A stretch of 64,000 nt of DNA from assembly GCA_949710005.1 (NCBI GenBank), contig OX453287.1, positions 23,000,285-23,064,284 of the forward strand, in the 5' to 3' direction. The stretch's first letter is position 1. The number at the start of each line of letters is the position of its first letter. The translations under genes were made by a program, and so were the position numbers. Of the stretch, positions 12,336-25,109 are shown in pieces. The notes under the pieces are model-generated. The model saw only the letters and a list, made by a program, of their open reading frames with translations. It had not been told where the DNA came from and did not search any database. Source of the stretch: Ricordea florida. Its lineage: Eukaryota; Cnidaria; Anthozoa; Corallimorpharia; Ricordeidae.

Positions 12336-14223
12336 CTAGAAAATCACGCGTTTCTTCAAGAGGAAGTGGATAGATCCGGGTTTCCCATTACTCTTCGAAA
12401 TCTCAGTACTTGAAGATTTGGGTTTGCCAGGTTCTCTTTTCAATCCAGTTTGCTCAGGCCCAAGCTCCAGCTCAGGGTCCGGCTCAGCCTCGGCCTCAGG
12501 CTCCGGCTCAGCCTCGGCCTCAGTGGTTTGTTCGACATTAGATTCAACAACTTCTCTCGTTAACTGTTCTATCCAATCCATGACGGATTTCACGTTCGCG
12601 TACACTCCGAAGCTACCCGGCACACCGCACCCCCTACCCCAACTGACAATTCCCTTCAGATACCATGTAGCTTCATCCTTACACACCAACGGACCCCCTC
12701 CATCTCCCTGACAGGCATCAACGCCTCCCTCAGCAAAACCCGCGCAAAACATATGCGGTGTAATCTTACGACCTTTATAAGCCTCGCTACAATCCCTATC
12801 GGGAGCAATTGGTACTTGAATTATCATTAACTTCGCGGAAGCGTTACTTCCAGGTTTTGTGAATCCGTAACCGGAGACGAAGCAAAACGTTCCGGACTCG
12901 AAATCGAGATCCTTGGGTGGCAGAACAACGGGGCGAATATAGGTGTACGGGCTTCCTTCGATGGGCTCAGGAAGTCGCAACAACGCAAAATCAAAGTCCA
13001 CGGTCTGAGGATCGTACCCCGGATAAATAAACACTTCGGACACATTGGTTGCAACCCCATCACGGTTTCTGAGGTCTTTTTCACCGATTAGGACTTCAAT
13101 CGCAGGTTTTGGTGTCATGTCCTTCATTTGATAAACACAGTGAGCTGACGTGAGTACCCAGCTGTTGGAGACCAGAACACCACCACAAAACAATGTGCGT
13201 TGTTCAGGTCGTTTTAGCCCGGCTTGCCATATCCAACTCTCTGGTGATCCCTGACTAACAGCCTCCATCAGAGCCGACTCCTGCATGTACATCAGCTGAC
13301 TTATGCCTCCTGTTGACAAACAACCTTTGGTAAGAAGCTTTCGAAAATCGCCGTACATTTTTGCATACCCTAAAGGGGTCCTTCAGGTCTATCTTCGGTT
13401 CGTATTGATATTGTACTGATACGTATCTTTGCACCGCTATTCGCGTATCCCGTTCAATCTGTTCCTATTTTGGGCTTATCGTACGTTTTGTGGCAAACGG
13501 TGCAGGACCGGTCATGTACTTTGTTTCACGAATGCAATGTCTAAGATACCGTGATGTGATATGTTATGGTACTTCATCTATGATCGTTCAGTACATTGGG
13601 ATTTCTCAATAAATGTAATGCTATGAATGAAATTCATTGGGTACCAAAACATACATGCCTCTTCCTAGGAAGTTTTTCGTGATTCACCTATGAAATATAA
13701 ACCCGGAAGTCTTTCTATCGTTTAAGTAAACCATTTTAAATAGCGCTTCAGTAAATCTGTCATGTAAGAGCGAATCTTGATGTACTTGCGTGATTTAACG
13801 CTTGATTATATTACCTACCAAAGGTTACATGAAAAACGTAAGAACGGAGATAGTATGTTCTCAACGTTGATCACAACCCAGTAACTTTAGACACAATTAT
13901 GAAAACGTTCTTAGATCAAAAAAAAAGAAAAGCAGTCTCTAATTTTTGTTTCTCATTCTCTAATTCGGACCTAAGTTTAAACCTTGCAGGGCTTTAAAAC
14001 GAAATGTCTTCATAAATAAACGCGCTTTCTTCTAACTACAATAATCCAGATAGACACGTGCTACTATTTCCTTATAATTAGGATGAATAGAGAACTCCCC
14101 GTTCGGCCTACAGGTTACCTTTTGTCCCACTGACTAGAAAGCAAGACGGCAAACATAGCTACGACTTTTACCTGAAGTTACAGTGCTGATGGTAGATATA
14201 AATGCACAAATAAGAAACATCAT
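12336..14223 (-). CDS. Gene C: secreted serine-protease homologue, predicted inactive (catalytic Ser to Gly)
   Basis: Two exons join in frame to about 341 residues: 14223-14172 (52 nt; signal peptide MMFLICAFISTISTVTSG, donor GTAAAA) and 13309-12336 (974 nt). The S1 fold is clear: FCGGVLVSNSWVLTSAHC (His57 kept), DFDFALL (Asp102 kept), then CQGDGGGPLVC, where Gly stands at the catalytic Ser195 position. The IVGG activation sequence is replaced by a stretch around ALMEAVSQGSPESWIW, and Cys122 is Val (RPVVLP), matching the absence of a pro-region Cys. After the protease domain comes a C-terminal tail of about 60 residues with Glu/Pro/Ala dipeptide repeats (TEAEAEPEPEAEAEP) and a basic end. The reading frame is intact, so it looks like a functional pseudoprotease rather than a decaying gene. 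Family knowledge: S1 homologues lacking the Ser often act as binders or regulators. Its role here is unknown. Confidence 0.9.
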
Positions 14224-16236
14224 CGGCAAAATATCGCTGGACAATTGTTTTCCTAAAATATATATTCTAACTTTTGATTAATTCAAGACTAAACTCTTGA
14301 GCAGGTAAAAACGCCTAGATTTCATTTTCTTGCTGGTTAAATACACGCCCTCGATTTCTTCAGTAAAATTAGTTGAAACAATGTTATTTGTTGCTGATTT
14401 GATTTTCTTCAATGCTTCGGTGGTAAAGAGGAATAATCGGGTGTTCATTATTCCAGCTCTGAAAATTCGTTATTCCATTCAGTTCTAGTGAAAAAGAATT
14501 TGAAAATCTACTTATTCCGGAAAATATAATAAATTACTCCAAAGGAAGTCGTTATTCCGGGCCACCAAATAGCATTACTCAATTATTCCAGCAAGAAAAC
14601 TGATTCCGTTATTCTCATTCCATTATTTCTCTTCCCCCCGTCTCCCGACAAGTTGAACAAATGGCCGCAAACTAGGAAAAGAAATGATGTGATGAAAAGT
14701 ACTTTTTCTGCGGCAGATGACCTTTTGTGACTTTCCATATAACAATGTGGTATAGATGGCCGGTCGGGAGCTGTTTTAACAAGATTTCGTAGTACTGTTT
14801 GTATGAGGCTTCTACTGCCGATATCAATTGTAACGTGTCGATAATAAGAGTTTCAGAACGCAACGAGACGTAGACCCTCGTAACACAGAGTTTATTACAG
14901 AATCAATGCCTTGTGAACAGAACCTGAGCTAAAACAACGAGACAGATACGCAAAAGCCTGTACAAATCGAACAAAGGAGACTTCATAAACGGATACAAGT
15001 TAGCCATAGAAATTGGGATAATGAAACAAATTGATAAAGTAAGTTATACCACCGTAAGGTGAAAGGGAGGTGCTGACGTTTCGAGCGTTAGCCCTTTGTC
15101 CATCCAAGCTATACTCGCTCCGACGAAGGGCTAACGCTCGAAACGTCAGCACCTCCCTTTCACCTTACGGTGGTATAACTTACTTTATCAATTTGTTTCA
15201 TTATCCCTATTTCTTGTGTTTCAATTTACCACAGACGCAGAACCAGTTTCTTTAGAAACTATCCCCACAATACAAGTTAGCTATAGTTGTGGTTATAACC
15301 ACCAGAACTCACAGCTGCTGGCTTGTAAATCTTATCTTAGTACTCCCTTGTGACAGTAAATGTGAACGGAATTCAATACGAGCTTTCTGTGACAACGTAG
15401 GACGATCTTTTACAGGTGGCTGTACTCTGTTTGATTGTATGTACCACCTTACTGAAAGCCAGCTGAAAGGTTATTGGATTAAATATGGCGATTAACTCGA
15501 ACGTAAAACAAATGGTGAAAGTCAACAAAGAATGACCGTGAACCGTCGACAACAACCTGTCTTAGCAGTGAATTAGATTACAATATTTTGTTTTCTTTGC
15601 CTCCTGAGTGGCAAAAAAATACAGTTGCGCTCTGGTTATTTTATGCATTTCGTGACTTTCTCACGCCCTTCGGCGCCAGTCGCAAGGTTCTGGAAGCTAA
15701 GGTAATGATGATGTCTCTTTTTTATGTCAAGAATTTTCCGAGTCATCTTTTCTCTATAAAAGTCAGTGAAGACGTTTACTAACTGTAGACATAACATAAT
15801 TATTTTGTTTACAAAAACTCTGCTTAAGTATTGAGATGTAACCTTTGAAGTTCAGTGCTTGTGTAAGTAAAAAAAATGTCCAAGACTGAGAAATATCCGA
15901 AAGGAAGTTTTAACCGAACTCAATGACATTTCTACACGTGGTAACTTGACATAGTCTTGTCCATAGTTCAGGAAGTTAGACCTATAAAGGGAATAATTTT
16001 GATGCTGGCAGGCAAGGAATTTATTGTTAGTATTAATTAAGCTATATAACAAAGAAACATCTATATGAAATACATCTATTTAAATTCTCACGGGTGTGTT
16101 GGTAAAATAAAAATATGCCTTGAAGTAAACTGAACGTTTGACTTAGATTTTCTCAACCATATTTGCAGTGAATAACTTTTGTCCAAGGGGTTATGGAACG
16201 ATGTTCGCTTGATAGACGAGTATAAATGGCAATGCT
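14224..16236. other. Head-to-head spacer between gene C (-) and gene D (+)
   Basis: This 2-kb divergent spacer should hold the promoters of both genes. No extra exon is seen. It contains the hairpin element at 15015-15207. The gene D side has TATAAAT at about 16221-16227, only 10 bp from the ATG, so it is unlikely to be its TATA box. Confidence 0.5.
15015..15207. mobile_element. MITE: long near-perfect palindrome
   Basis: Arms of about 82 bp (15015-15096 and 15126-15207) are almost exact inverted copies. The outer ends read GGGATAATGAAACAAATTG and the inner part carries GCTGACGTTTCGAGCGTTAG. The loop is about 30 bp. No coding capacity. It sits between divergently transcribed genes. Confidence 0.85.
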
Positions 16237-19200
16237 ATGGTTTCCATGTTCTTTCATATGCTTCTTGTCGTATGGCTGGTGTTTATGACAGGTAAGAAAA
16301 TGGCTGGGTTGGTCAAAAGAAACGTATACGTGATATTAGAAGCAAAATTACAGACGACGTGCCGGGCTTTCGCGCAAATTAAACGGTAACAGTTGAGTGC
16401 TGTGCAACTTGTGCAAGTGTCATGCAGTCTGTAATTTTATTTACCCAAGTAGAGCTAGTTAAATTCACGTCTGCAAGTACGTTAAATTCAAGTGACAGTG
16501 AAAAGGCCAAATCCCATTACTTTAAGTCACGTCTACCCTGCGTTCGCCGGGAACTGTTTAATTTCATGGATTTCTATTACGCTCGGTTTTTCTTAGCTTG
16601 GGCTTACGACCTGTTTGACCGGAACTGCGTCACTGAACATAACAAATTCAGGAAACTCCATGGTGCTCAACCTCTTTCTTGGTCCGAGACCCTCGCGGAG
16701 GACGCGCAGAATTGGGCAGAATACTTAGCACAGAACGATAAGATTGAACACGACGACGATTCTCTGGCGGAAAAAGACGAAGGAGAGAATATAGCCTGGT
16801 TCACACCACCTCAGCCAAAGTGCGAGGGAGACTGGAATCCAAACTGTGTAGCGTGTAGTGAAGTGGTGCAGAACTGGTACGACGAGGTCAAGAACTATGA
16901 TTTCCAGAGGGCAATTGGGAAGGAACTTGATCAACCAATCAAACACTTCGCACAGGTTCATTTGATCTAATCTTTTCTAATAACTGTAGTACAATCTTAT
17001 AATGAGAAAATTAAATTTGTGATTGAAATTTGGCATTGATTGTTTAGGAGAAATATTCTACCGGTACTTGTCCAGCAAACGAAGGGGAAAAACAAAACTT
17101 GTATAATCTCAATCTCTGATTACTGAACATCATAAAAAATTTATGATAGCAAGGATAGGACGGTAGCGTTCACTTTGTAAATCGAACTTTGAATTTGCCC
17201 CTTATACCCTACTTTTGGTCGCCATCTTGGATTTTTAAAACACAACCAAAAAATTTTATTGCTTATCAAATGCACAAGATATTTGAAGATTATGTTTTGA
17301 ACAACAGGTTGTGTGGAATAGCTCCAGGGAGTTAGGAGTCGGCAGCGCCATTTCCAAGACCTATGGATTCATAGCTGTGGCACGCTACTCTCCCAAGGGA
17401 GGCCTAGGTGGAAAGCAAGCGTTCAGGAGAAACGTATTTCCGAAAGGTACGTTACAAAACTTAGAGGCATGTTCTTTTTCACTCATGCATAAAGAACCAG
17501 TAACAAGCATTCAGGGTGATTTCAATAGTAGTTACAATCCAGGCCAAAAGTCTTTGGGCTTCTTCAAAAAATATTGTAAATGATATGTTATGACCAAAAG
17601 ATAGCTGTGAAACATAAAGACTTGTTGTTCTCTTACTGTGCCATCCACCCTCCCTCGTGCCCCTCCTTAACCAAGATTGATACCTAAAACCATTCGGCAA
17701 GCAAATAAACATACCAACATTAAAACGACATGGGGATGAGCGGGGAGCGGTGAAAATGAGGAGGGTAAAATGTTGCTTTATTTATGTTTAGGTCCAACTC
17801 GCGTTACAAGAAGGGATTGTCTCATAACTGTTGGCCAGAATTGAAACTTTCAAAAATGTGGTTATTTTTGAAGCCTGATTTTCGATACTTGTTATGCTTT
17901 TGTATTAATTTATCATTTCATGGAGTTGAAAGGAAAGTGGTTGCAACATATTGATGCGTTACGTTTCAATCATGAAGGTCGGTCCTGGGTTTGACAAGAA
18001 ACGTAACTCCATACGCACTGTTTCTCTCTACTCGAGTGTCTGAATGGAAAATAGCAACGTAAATGAAATTAGGGGTTGGGGAGACGAACCCTGCGACGGA
18101 AACCATCCCACCCAAGGTATGAATGGTGTGTGAGGAAGAAGTAACAACACTGCCAGCACTCTATTCGATCCATCCATTTGGCAATAATGCACTGCATGTA
18201 GAGCCAGTGTAATATTTTCTGTGGCCTACGAGTATAATGGGAATAGTTTTTTTTTTTTGTTCCACTTTTTGTAGGAGGAGGGCATCCAACTTTATTACCG
18301 CATACCGTTGCTACTTCCGTTTCAACCCCAATAGGTAGGAAACCCTTACCCAATGATAACAGTGTAATTATCAGAACAGTCAACTAAAGAGGAGCAAACG
18401 ATTATAAATCGATCGACTTAAAGGAATAAACAAAGAGACGAGCGGCTGAAACAAACAGGCGAATAACTGATTAAGCAAAATACTGAACGGAGCATACAGC
18501 TATAGATTTGACATTTTAACTTAACTGCCCTCAAGTGGAACTCGATCCCCTATTAGACAAGCTGTGAAAATCAATAGTCGGTGAAGTAGCTTTTGCTCGC
18601 AAAAAAACTTCGGCATTCAAACGTATGAACCAACAACAATAACTGAACCTTAATCATGTTCACGACGTTGTAATATATAGCGTTACTATTTCATTGACGG
18701 GCCATAAACTCTGTCTTTCTTGAAACTGTAGAAATGTATTAACAAGTAAGTTCGATGTCGATTTTGTTCGATGTTGTTCAGTGTTGATTTTGATTTTGTC
18801 ACTGATTTTGGTTTGAACTAAAATAGAGTAACGTACAATAAAGCTATTGTGCGTGCTCTAAGCTAAAATACCGGCATAGCAATCCGTTAAAATTGCACGC
18901 CTCAACACTGATAACTTCAAACTAATCAAATTCATAGAAATCTAAGTAATAATAATAATGATTTTACTTTGGTCTCCTAACTTGCCTGCTTGTAACTGAA
19001 GAGTTTAAAGCAGATATTGACAATTTGTAGTTGGTTAGTCGGTTCCAAACTTCTTTTTGTCGAAAGGGTGAAGTCCGGAAAAACCGTGGCCTAAACTATT
19101 TGCTTACTGGCTTAAATTACAAATTGATTTGATTGGCCAGTGAATGAAAGGCGGTGGAACTCGATATCGTTATCATTGAACTAACACTGAATCATTAATT

Positions 19201-21668
19201 ATATTTTGTTGGCGTAATAACCTAACAGGGTAATATGATTTTGGTTTTAACGCAAAACAACGAGCATAATACTAGAAGCGTCTAAGAACTGAATGAAAAT
19301 AGGCATATAAGGAAGAACTAGTCTTTTAACCCAAAGATATATTTAGCGTAGTCAAGCAGATAACATGCGCAAATTACAACTTTCCACTCCTAACTTCATA
19401 TATCATGTTTTAGGAGGAAAATCATATTCACCCACGGAAACAACTGTCGCTTGGGATGAAGATTCGGAAGGTAAGAAGATTTTTACCTCGATGATTTTAA
19501 GTTTTGTAAGTATCACTGCGGTATGTGCATGTGTAAGAAAAAATTAATTACTTATTTGCCAATAACGGGAGTGATAACACTTGAAAACCAAGCAGCAACG
19601 ACTGCAGAGTTTCGTCGTTCTCACAGAAGTCGGGCCGTAAGCTCTAGAAACCGCTTATGTTTATAGTTACAACGAAAGGAGAGAATTAATTAATTAATTA
19701 ATTAATTACATTTCTGGACAATGATAACCCATTTACTCAATTCTTTTAACAGTGTATCCAACGTCTCGAGTCTTCAGTGTTTATTTATTCCAAAACTGAA
19801 AGAGGCCATTATGAGAAACGAGTAGTAAACTGAATTAGAAAATATCTCAGGAAAATACGCGCGCTAAGTGGTTAAAAATCGTGTTTCTATAACTCGATAG
19901 AAACACAAAAAAGTTGTCGTAGTCATGGCCAAAGAAATAGAAAGCATTTTCTTCGTGTTTCTATCGAGTTTTAGTACAAATCTACTAGCGTTCTATCACA
20001 AATGCCGCGCTCTGATCGGCTACGCTACCCACTATCTATTCTGTGTTAGTATAAATCTACTAGCGTTCTATCACAAATGGCGCACTCTGATTGGCTACGC
20101 TACCCACTATCTATTCTGTGATAGATAGTGAGTAGCGTAATGGGCGGCCGCTTCTTCACGTTTTCGAAGTGCCGTGAAAAAGATTTAGACAGTTTACTGG
20201 TCGAGGCTGTTCCAGAAAAGACAAAGTTTTGAACGACTAGTAGATTTATACTAAAACAATTAGATTATTCGCTCTCGATTTCTATGCGTGATAGTTGACT
20301 CGGGCTGCGCCCTCGTCAACTATCACGCGATAGAAATCTCGAGCTCATAATCTAATTGTTTAATAGATAGTGAGTAGCGTAATGGCGGCCGCTTCTTCAC
20401 GTTTTCGAAGTGTCCGTGAAGAAGATTAAGACAGTTTACTTGTCGAGGCTGTTCCAGAAAAGACAAAGTTTTGAACGACTAGAAGATTTATACTAAAACA
20501 ATTAGATTATTCGCTCTCGATTTCTATGCGTGATAGTTGACTCGGGCTGCGCCCTCGTCAACTATCACGCGATAGAAATCTCGAGCTCATAATCTAATTG
20601 TTTAATAGAAACACTCGTGAACGTTAACGAGAACTCGAAAAAGCTGTGGAAACACTAGCCTATCGGCTCGTGTTCCCAAAGCATTCCTCGTTCTCCAAAC
20701 TTCCACTCGTGTCTCTACAGCTCGATAGAAACACGGAAAATGTTTTCTTTTTCTTAAATGAAATATGTACAAATTCTAAGATGCATTGGAAATGTAAGCC
20801 TAAATAAGTAGAGGAAGGGTTAAGTTTTATTTATAACTTGAGTTTTGCTGTTTATCGTGCAGGAATGGAAAATCTCGACCCAGCGACAGTAGATCGAATA
20901 AGACCAATGGCAGATATCACGTGTGGTATAGCAAAGAGGGGTGGACCAATCGGAGATGAAGCAGTAAAACCAGGAGAATTTCCATGGCAAGTGGGTTTCA
21001 GATATGAAAACCGGTTTGGCAAGTCAAACGTGTTTTGTCGTGGCTCTCTGTTGGACAAAGAATGGATTGTAACAGCTGCTCATTGTTTCATCGTTCGTGT
21101 GCATCCAAAATTTAAGTTAAAGGTCATTTTGGGTGAGTTCGATGACCAGAATGAAGACGGGCAAGAGGTTGTAGCTGAAGCTGAGAAGGTCATCAGACAC
21201 CCTTTACACAGAAGGACCTCTAAGGATTACAATATAGCGCTAGTGAAATTAAAAATGCCTTTAAAAGAGTACAGCGACTACATACGACCAATATGTCTAC
21301 CAGACAGGACAGTTTCTTTTGGGGAAGGCGAAATTTGCACCGTATCGGGTTTTGGTCTTAGCGGTATTGAAGGACAACAAGGGAAAATTCTCCGTAGAAT
21401 TGACGTACCGTTAGTTTCTCGAGACGAGTGTCGCGTTAAAGTATTGTGGTTGACTGATCGTATGATCTGTTCCGGATACACTGAGAGGATTATAGACACT
21501 TGCAAGGGCGACAGCGGGGGCCCGTTGTCGTGCTACAAGAACGGCAAGTTCTATTTAGGAGGTGTCGTGAGTCACGGAAAAAGATGCTCGCGTCAGCGAT
21601 CACCCAATGTCTACACCAATGTAAAATACCTAAGGCCTTGGATAAATCATATTGTAAGAAACAATTAG
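16237..21668 (+). CDS. Gene D: secreted CAP - trypsin-like protease fusion, non-canonical activation site
   Basis: Five exons join in one frame (about 471 residues): 16237-16291 signal peptide (MVSMFFHMLLVVWLVFMTG); 16597-16955 CAP part 1 (YDLFDRNCVTEHNKFR, GENIAW, KHFAQ); 17308-17446 CAP part 2 (VVWNSSRELGVGSA, VARYSPKG); 19414-19470 short acidic linker (KSYSPTETTVAWDEDSE); 20863-21668 S1 protease and stop. All junctions are GT-AG with matching phases 1-0-1-1. The protease keeps AAHC, DYNIALV and CKGDSGGP, with Asp189 (trypsin-like pocket). However the IVGG motif is PIGD, with Gly-Gly before it, so classical zymogen activation is doubtful. ADITC in the pro-region and RPICLP could form the Cys1-Cys122 bridge holding CAP and protease together. 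The upstream ATG at 16237 is in frame with 16246; either could start. Followed by AATAAA at 21698. Confidence 0.9.
17447..19413 (+). other. Intron 3 of gene D
   Basis: About 2 kb of AT-rich intron between the second CAP exon and the linker exon. No mobile element or exon is recognised. Confidence 0.5.
19681..19708. repeat. (TTAA)n microsatellite
   Basis: Six to seven TTAA units in the last intron of gene D. Confidence 0.85.
19890..20735. repeat. Composite hairpin-repeat cluster in the last intron of gene D
   Basis: Three layers are visible. A 74-bp direct duplication (about 19980-20120) contains CTAGCGTTCTATCACAAATG. Two tandem copies of a roughly 242-bp unit (about 20121-20362 and 20363-20603) each carry a near-perfect palindrome (20257-20358 and 20499-20600; CAATTAGATTATTCGCTC to its mirror, with GATAGTTGACTCGGGC inside). 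CTCGATAGAAACAC occurs near both outer borders (about 19893 and 20721), with inverted copies inside. This suggests a MITE that was tandemly duplicated after insertion. Confidence 0.8.
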
Positions 21669-21697
21669 CAGACTGAAGGAAAGGGAAATACTAGCTA

Positions 21698-21703
21698 AAT
21701 AAA
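21698..21703 (+). terminator. Poly(A) signal of gene D
   Basis: AATAAA 30 nt past the gene D stop codon. Confidence 0.6.
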
Positions 21704-21716
21704 TATATGCAACTTC

Positions 21717-21815
21717 AAATTCTATTCAGGAGGTTTCGTAAGAAGATGTTACCCAATGTTTCACACCAGTGTAAAATATTTTGGGCCTTGGACATATTGC
21801 AAGAAAAAATTACCA
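21717..21815 (+). pseudogene. Decayed partial copy of the gene D protease C-terminus
   Basis: Just past the gene D stop, the frame starting at 21717 reads KFYSGGFVRRCYPMFHTSVK then YFGPW. This aligns with the last 40 residues of gene D (KFYLGGVVSHGKRC, NVYTNVKYLRPW) with a small deletion and several changes. No upstream protease sequence or splice acceptor is seen, so it is a 3'-end fragment left by tandem duplication or unequal exchange. Confidence 0.75.
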
Positions 21816-24800
21816 CGAAAATACGAGCTAATGTGTTGCCCTTTGTAATCCAGCAATTCATTAAAGCTTTAAGCAGAATAATTAAGTGTGCCATTCGAAA
21901 AGACGTAGCATTGTACAGCAAGATGGACACTGAATTTACGATGATGGTAGAAAAAATTGGACAAGCGACAACTTTAGATATGATTTCCTGTCGTTAATAA
22001 AATGGTAACCGATTGAACTAATCTGTTGATGGTGATTTTTTTTCCCAACATTTTGATGAACTATAATCCGTAGTGATGGAACAGACATGAGTTTTGGAAT
22101 AAAATTCGAATTGAACAACGGTAAATGGCAACCTGCATTAAGTCTGAAGCAGATCAGAGGTCAGCAATTATTGATTAGGGTCAAGTTGCTAGAAACAGAA
22201 TGTCAATTTTGTTATTTTAGAAGAATACGCTGACAGAAAAACTCTCAGGTATTCTTTCTGGTGAAATGGCTATAACGAGAAGGCTGTCTTTAATGTTCGA
22301 AGTCGTCCTAATAAGACTTCTGTTTGTTGGAGTATGAGTCAGATTAAATTCGAACAGTCAGACTCGATTCGTCAAAAAGTCGAGGAACTGGTCATTTATC
22401 GAAAGTCAGGACGAGCAAAAGCTGCACGTTTCCACCAAGTCCAAGGTCAATAAAACGCCAGCAGCAAAACAGCGGTTAACTAAAAGAGGCGCGAAAACGG
22501 GTTAATGATAAAATATTTATTTAATACGTGTTTAAAATATAAAAAAAAATGTCAAGCAATGATAAGGGACCGAAACAGAACATCCCAAGGAAAAACGCTT
22601 GAAAACGTCGTTGGTATTATATATTCTATTCCTGAATTTAATCCCTTCATTGTGATTCTTCAGTCCATGTAAATTCTCATTCCCTTCGGCGTGACATTTG
22701 CGATTCTTCATACGTACTATTCCCCCACAGTTAAGAAAGCCTCTGATATTGTTTGTATCAACTGAAACAGTTCTCTATTAAATTTACAAAAAAGAATTGA
22801 TCTGTAGGTTCACTTGGTATTGATTGGCCCGCTGGATAAAATAAAAGACCGCAGCCACAGGGCGATTTCTCGCTTGCACCCGCACGTATAACCAATGAGC
22901 GCCATAGAGATCATACGTGTAGCTACCCTCTAGATGGCAACGCTACAGGCGGGAATATCACAGAAAGAGAGGTGCAAGAGTTAAAATTTAAATTATAATC
23001 TCCACATGCTGTGCATGTGCGATTTTCATCGCCGGCTTGTAGGAGCATCGCATTGTTAGTCGACGCCAGGGCTTAAACTTTGTAGCTACCTTAAAATATT
23101 CTTATCCCGCCCTACTCCCCCTAAGCGGCAATGGTGAGAGAAATTTTGAAGTCGTAAAAGGCTGCAGTCCCAGCTTGGGTCACCATACTTTCTTGGGCCA
23201 AAACTCTGTAAGAAATAGGAGCTATGAATCTACGGTAATTCTAGGTGACTTAAATTTAAGTGTAGAAGCGAAAACGTGGCTAAGAACTTGTAAAGTTTTA
23301 TTAAGAAGTAATTCATCATATTAAGCTCAAGCTAAGTTTACTGTATATCCTTTTGGTTTAATCCCTCTTCAACGTTTGCCCTAATACGAATCGTCGATTT
23401 CAGCAGAGGTACATGAAGTTAGACGATACAGATGCTCAGTTTTCTTGATACATAATTTTTATATTACCAAAAGAATATCAAGGAGAGGACAACTAGTAAA
23501 ACAAATTAATCAATCGTAAACATCTCGTGAGACGATAAAAGAGGAAAAGAACTACAAAGTTTTACAATGAAAAGGCAGGTAAAAAATTTGACAAATAGGT
23601 CAGAAAAAGACGTCAATGGGTGAACATATTGTTTCTATGTTCATTTGTTTTCGTATTTCATCCTGGGAATCCAAGGTAACTGTGTTTATAATTGAGTGCA
23701 CAATATAACTATCTGAAGGGTAAAGCTTTCAGAGTGTTCCGAGTTCCTTTTCAGGTTAGATGGTGAAATTAATTCTAGTATTTGACTCCACAAGTTGTGA
23801 GCGTGCATTAACTGACCTGCATCAGTTGATAGGAAAAAATTCTTAATGCTAACAGGAAAAAGAAAACTCCCCTTTCCAGCCATACAGGGTAACACTCAAC
23901 GGGTAACTGAGTTTTACTTGAAACCTTTTTGGGACTACAAGTTGCATTGTGGGCATGCACTGACTGACCTGCATCAGCTGATAAGAAAGAATTCTAAATT
24001 AAAAGGGCGGCCTGCTAACGGGAAAAAAAGAAAAGTCCCCTTTCCAGCTATATAGGGTAACATTCAACGGGTAACTGAGTTTTACTTGAAACCTTTTTGG
24101 GACTTCAAGTTGTGAGCGGAGCGTGCACTGTCTGACCTGCATCAGCTGACAAGAAAGAATTTTTAATTAAAGGGGCGGCCTGCTAACGGGAAAAAAAGAA
24201 AACTCCCCTTTCCAGCCATACAGGGTAACATTCAACGGGTAACTGAGTTTTACTTGAAACCTTTTTGAGTCTCCTAGAGTAGAGACTGGGCGCTTTAAAG
24301 ATTTCGAGATAGTAAGTATTAAATATAAGGAAAATGATTATGTTAAGTTATTCTAAGTACTAATGTTCTGTTAAAACATTAAACTCTATTGTGCTCAACA
24401 CTACCAGATTTATTCGGTAGTTGTGAGATCGTTTTCTAACACAAGGAGTGTTGGCCAACGAATATTCGACTAGCCTGTCCTTTTCAATAATATCAAGGAA
24501 ACAATTCCGTTTATTGTGGCCATACAAGCCCCCCTTATGCAAATAAAGGAGATCCTCATTTTCCATTCTACCATATATATACTTGAATCGTCAATGGTGA
24601 TGAGGTTAAAAGCAACCCACAATTCCTGTTTAGACTACGGTGCTATGATGATGATTTTATAAGACACTTCTTTTTTGGAATCTAATTTTATTGCACTTCA
24701 GATTTTTTCCGAAGAAAGTACGAAATAGGGAATGAGTTCGTATTTAAAATACAGTGAAATTTTGTGTTGCTCAAAATATCAGTGTTTTTAAGATCTTGAC

Positions 24801-25109
24801 GAAGTTTCACTACAAACGAAATTTCTCTGCAAAGCCAAGAATGTAGCTCAGTACTCTCAACAAAATTCGTTTCCATGAAGTTTTCACAGCAATGAACAGT
24901 TTTTGGAGACCATTTGTTCGAAATATCTGGTTTTAATAATTGGTTCCATGAACTCTTTAGGCTGATGATAGCTTGAACACATCACCAAGAACGTTTCCAT
25001 CTGTTTGGAAGTCGCTTCTCGAAACGCCGGGCACCTTACCGGGTACGGAAAGCTATTTTACAATCGAAATGTTAACGACGGAATACACAATTTTGTTTTT
25101 ATGGCTTAT
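21816..25109. repeat. Spacer between D and E with a 165-bp tandem repeat
   Basis: No gene is recognised. About 23790-24275 holds three tandem copies of a unit of about 165 bp marked by CTGACCTGCATCAGCTGAT, GGGCGGCCTGCTAACGGG and GGGTAACTGAGTTTTACTTG. Single diverged copies occur at about 58485-58650, 58868-59015 and 59998-60150. Other landmarks (around 22070-22260 and 24350-25080) recur upstream of gene G (59640-60700), showing that about 3.5 kb of 5' flank was duplicated along with the genes. Confidence 0.75.
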
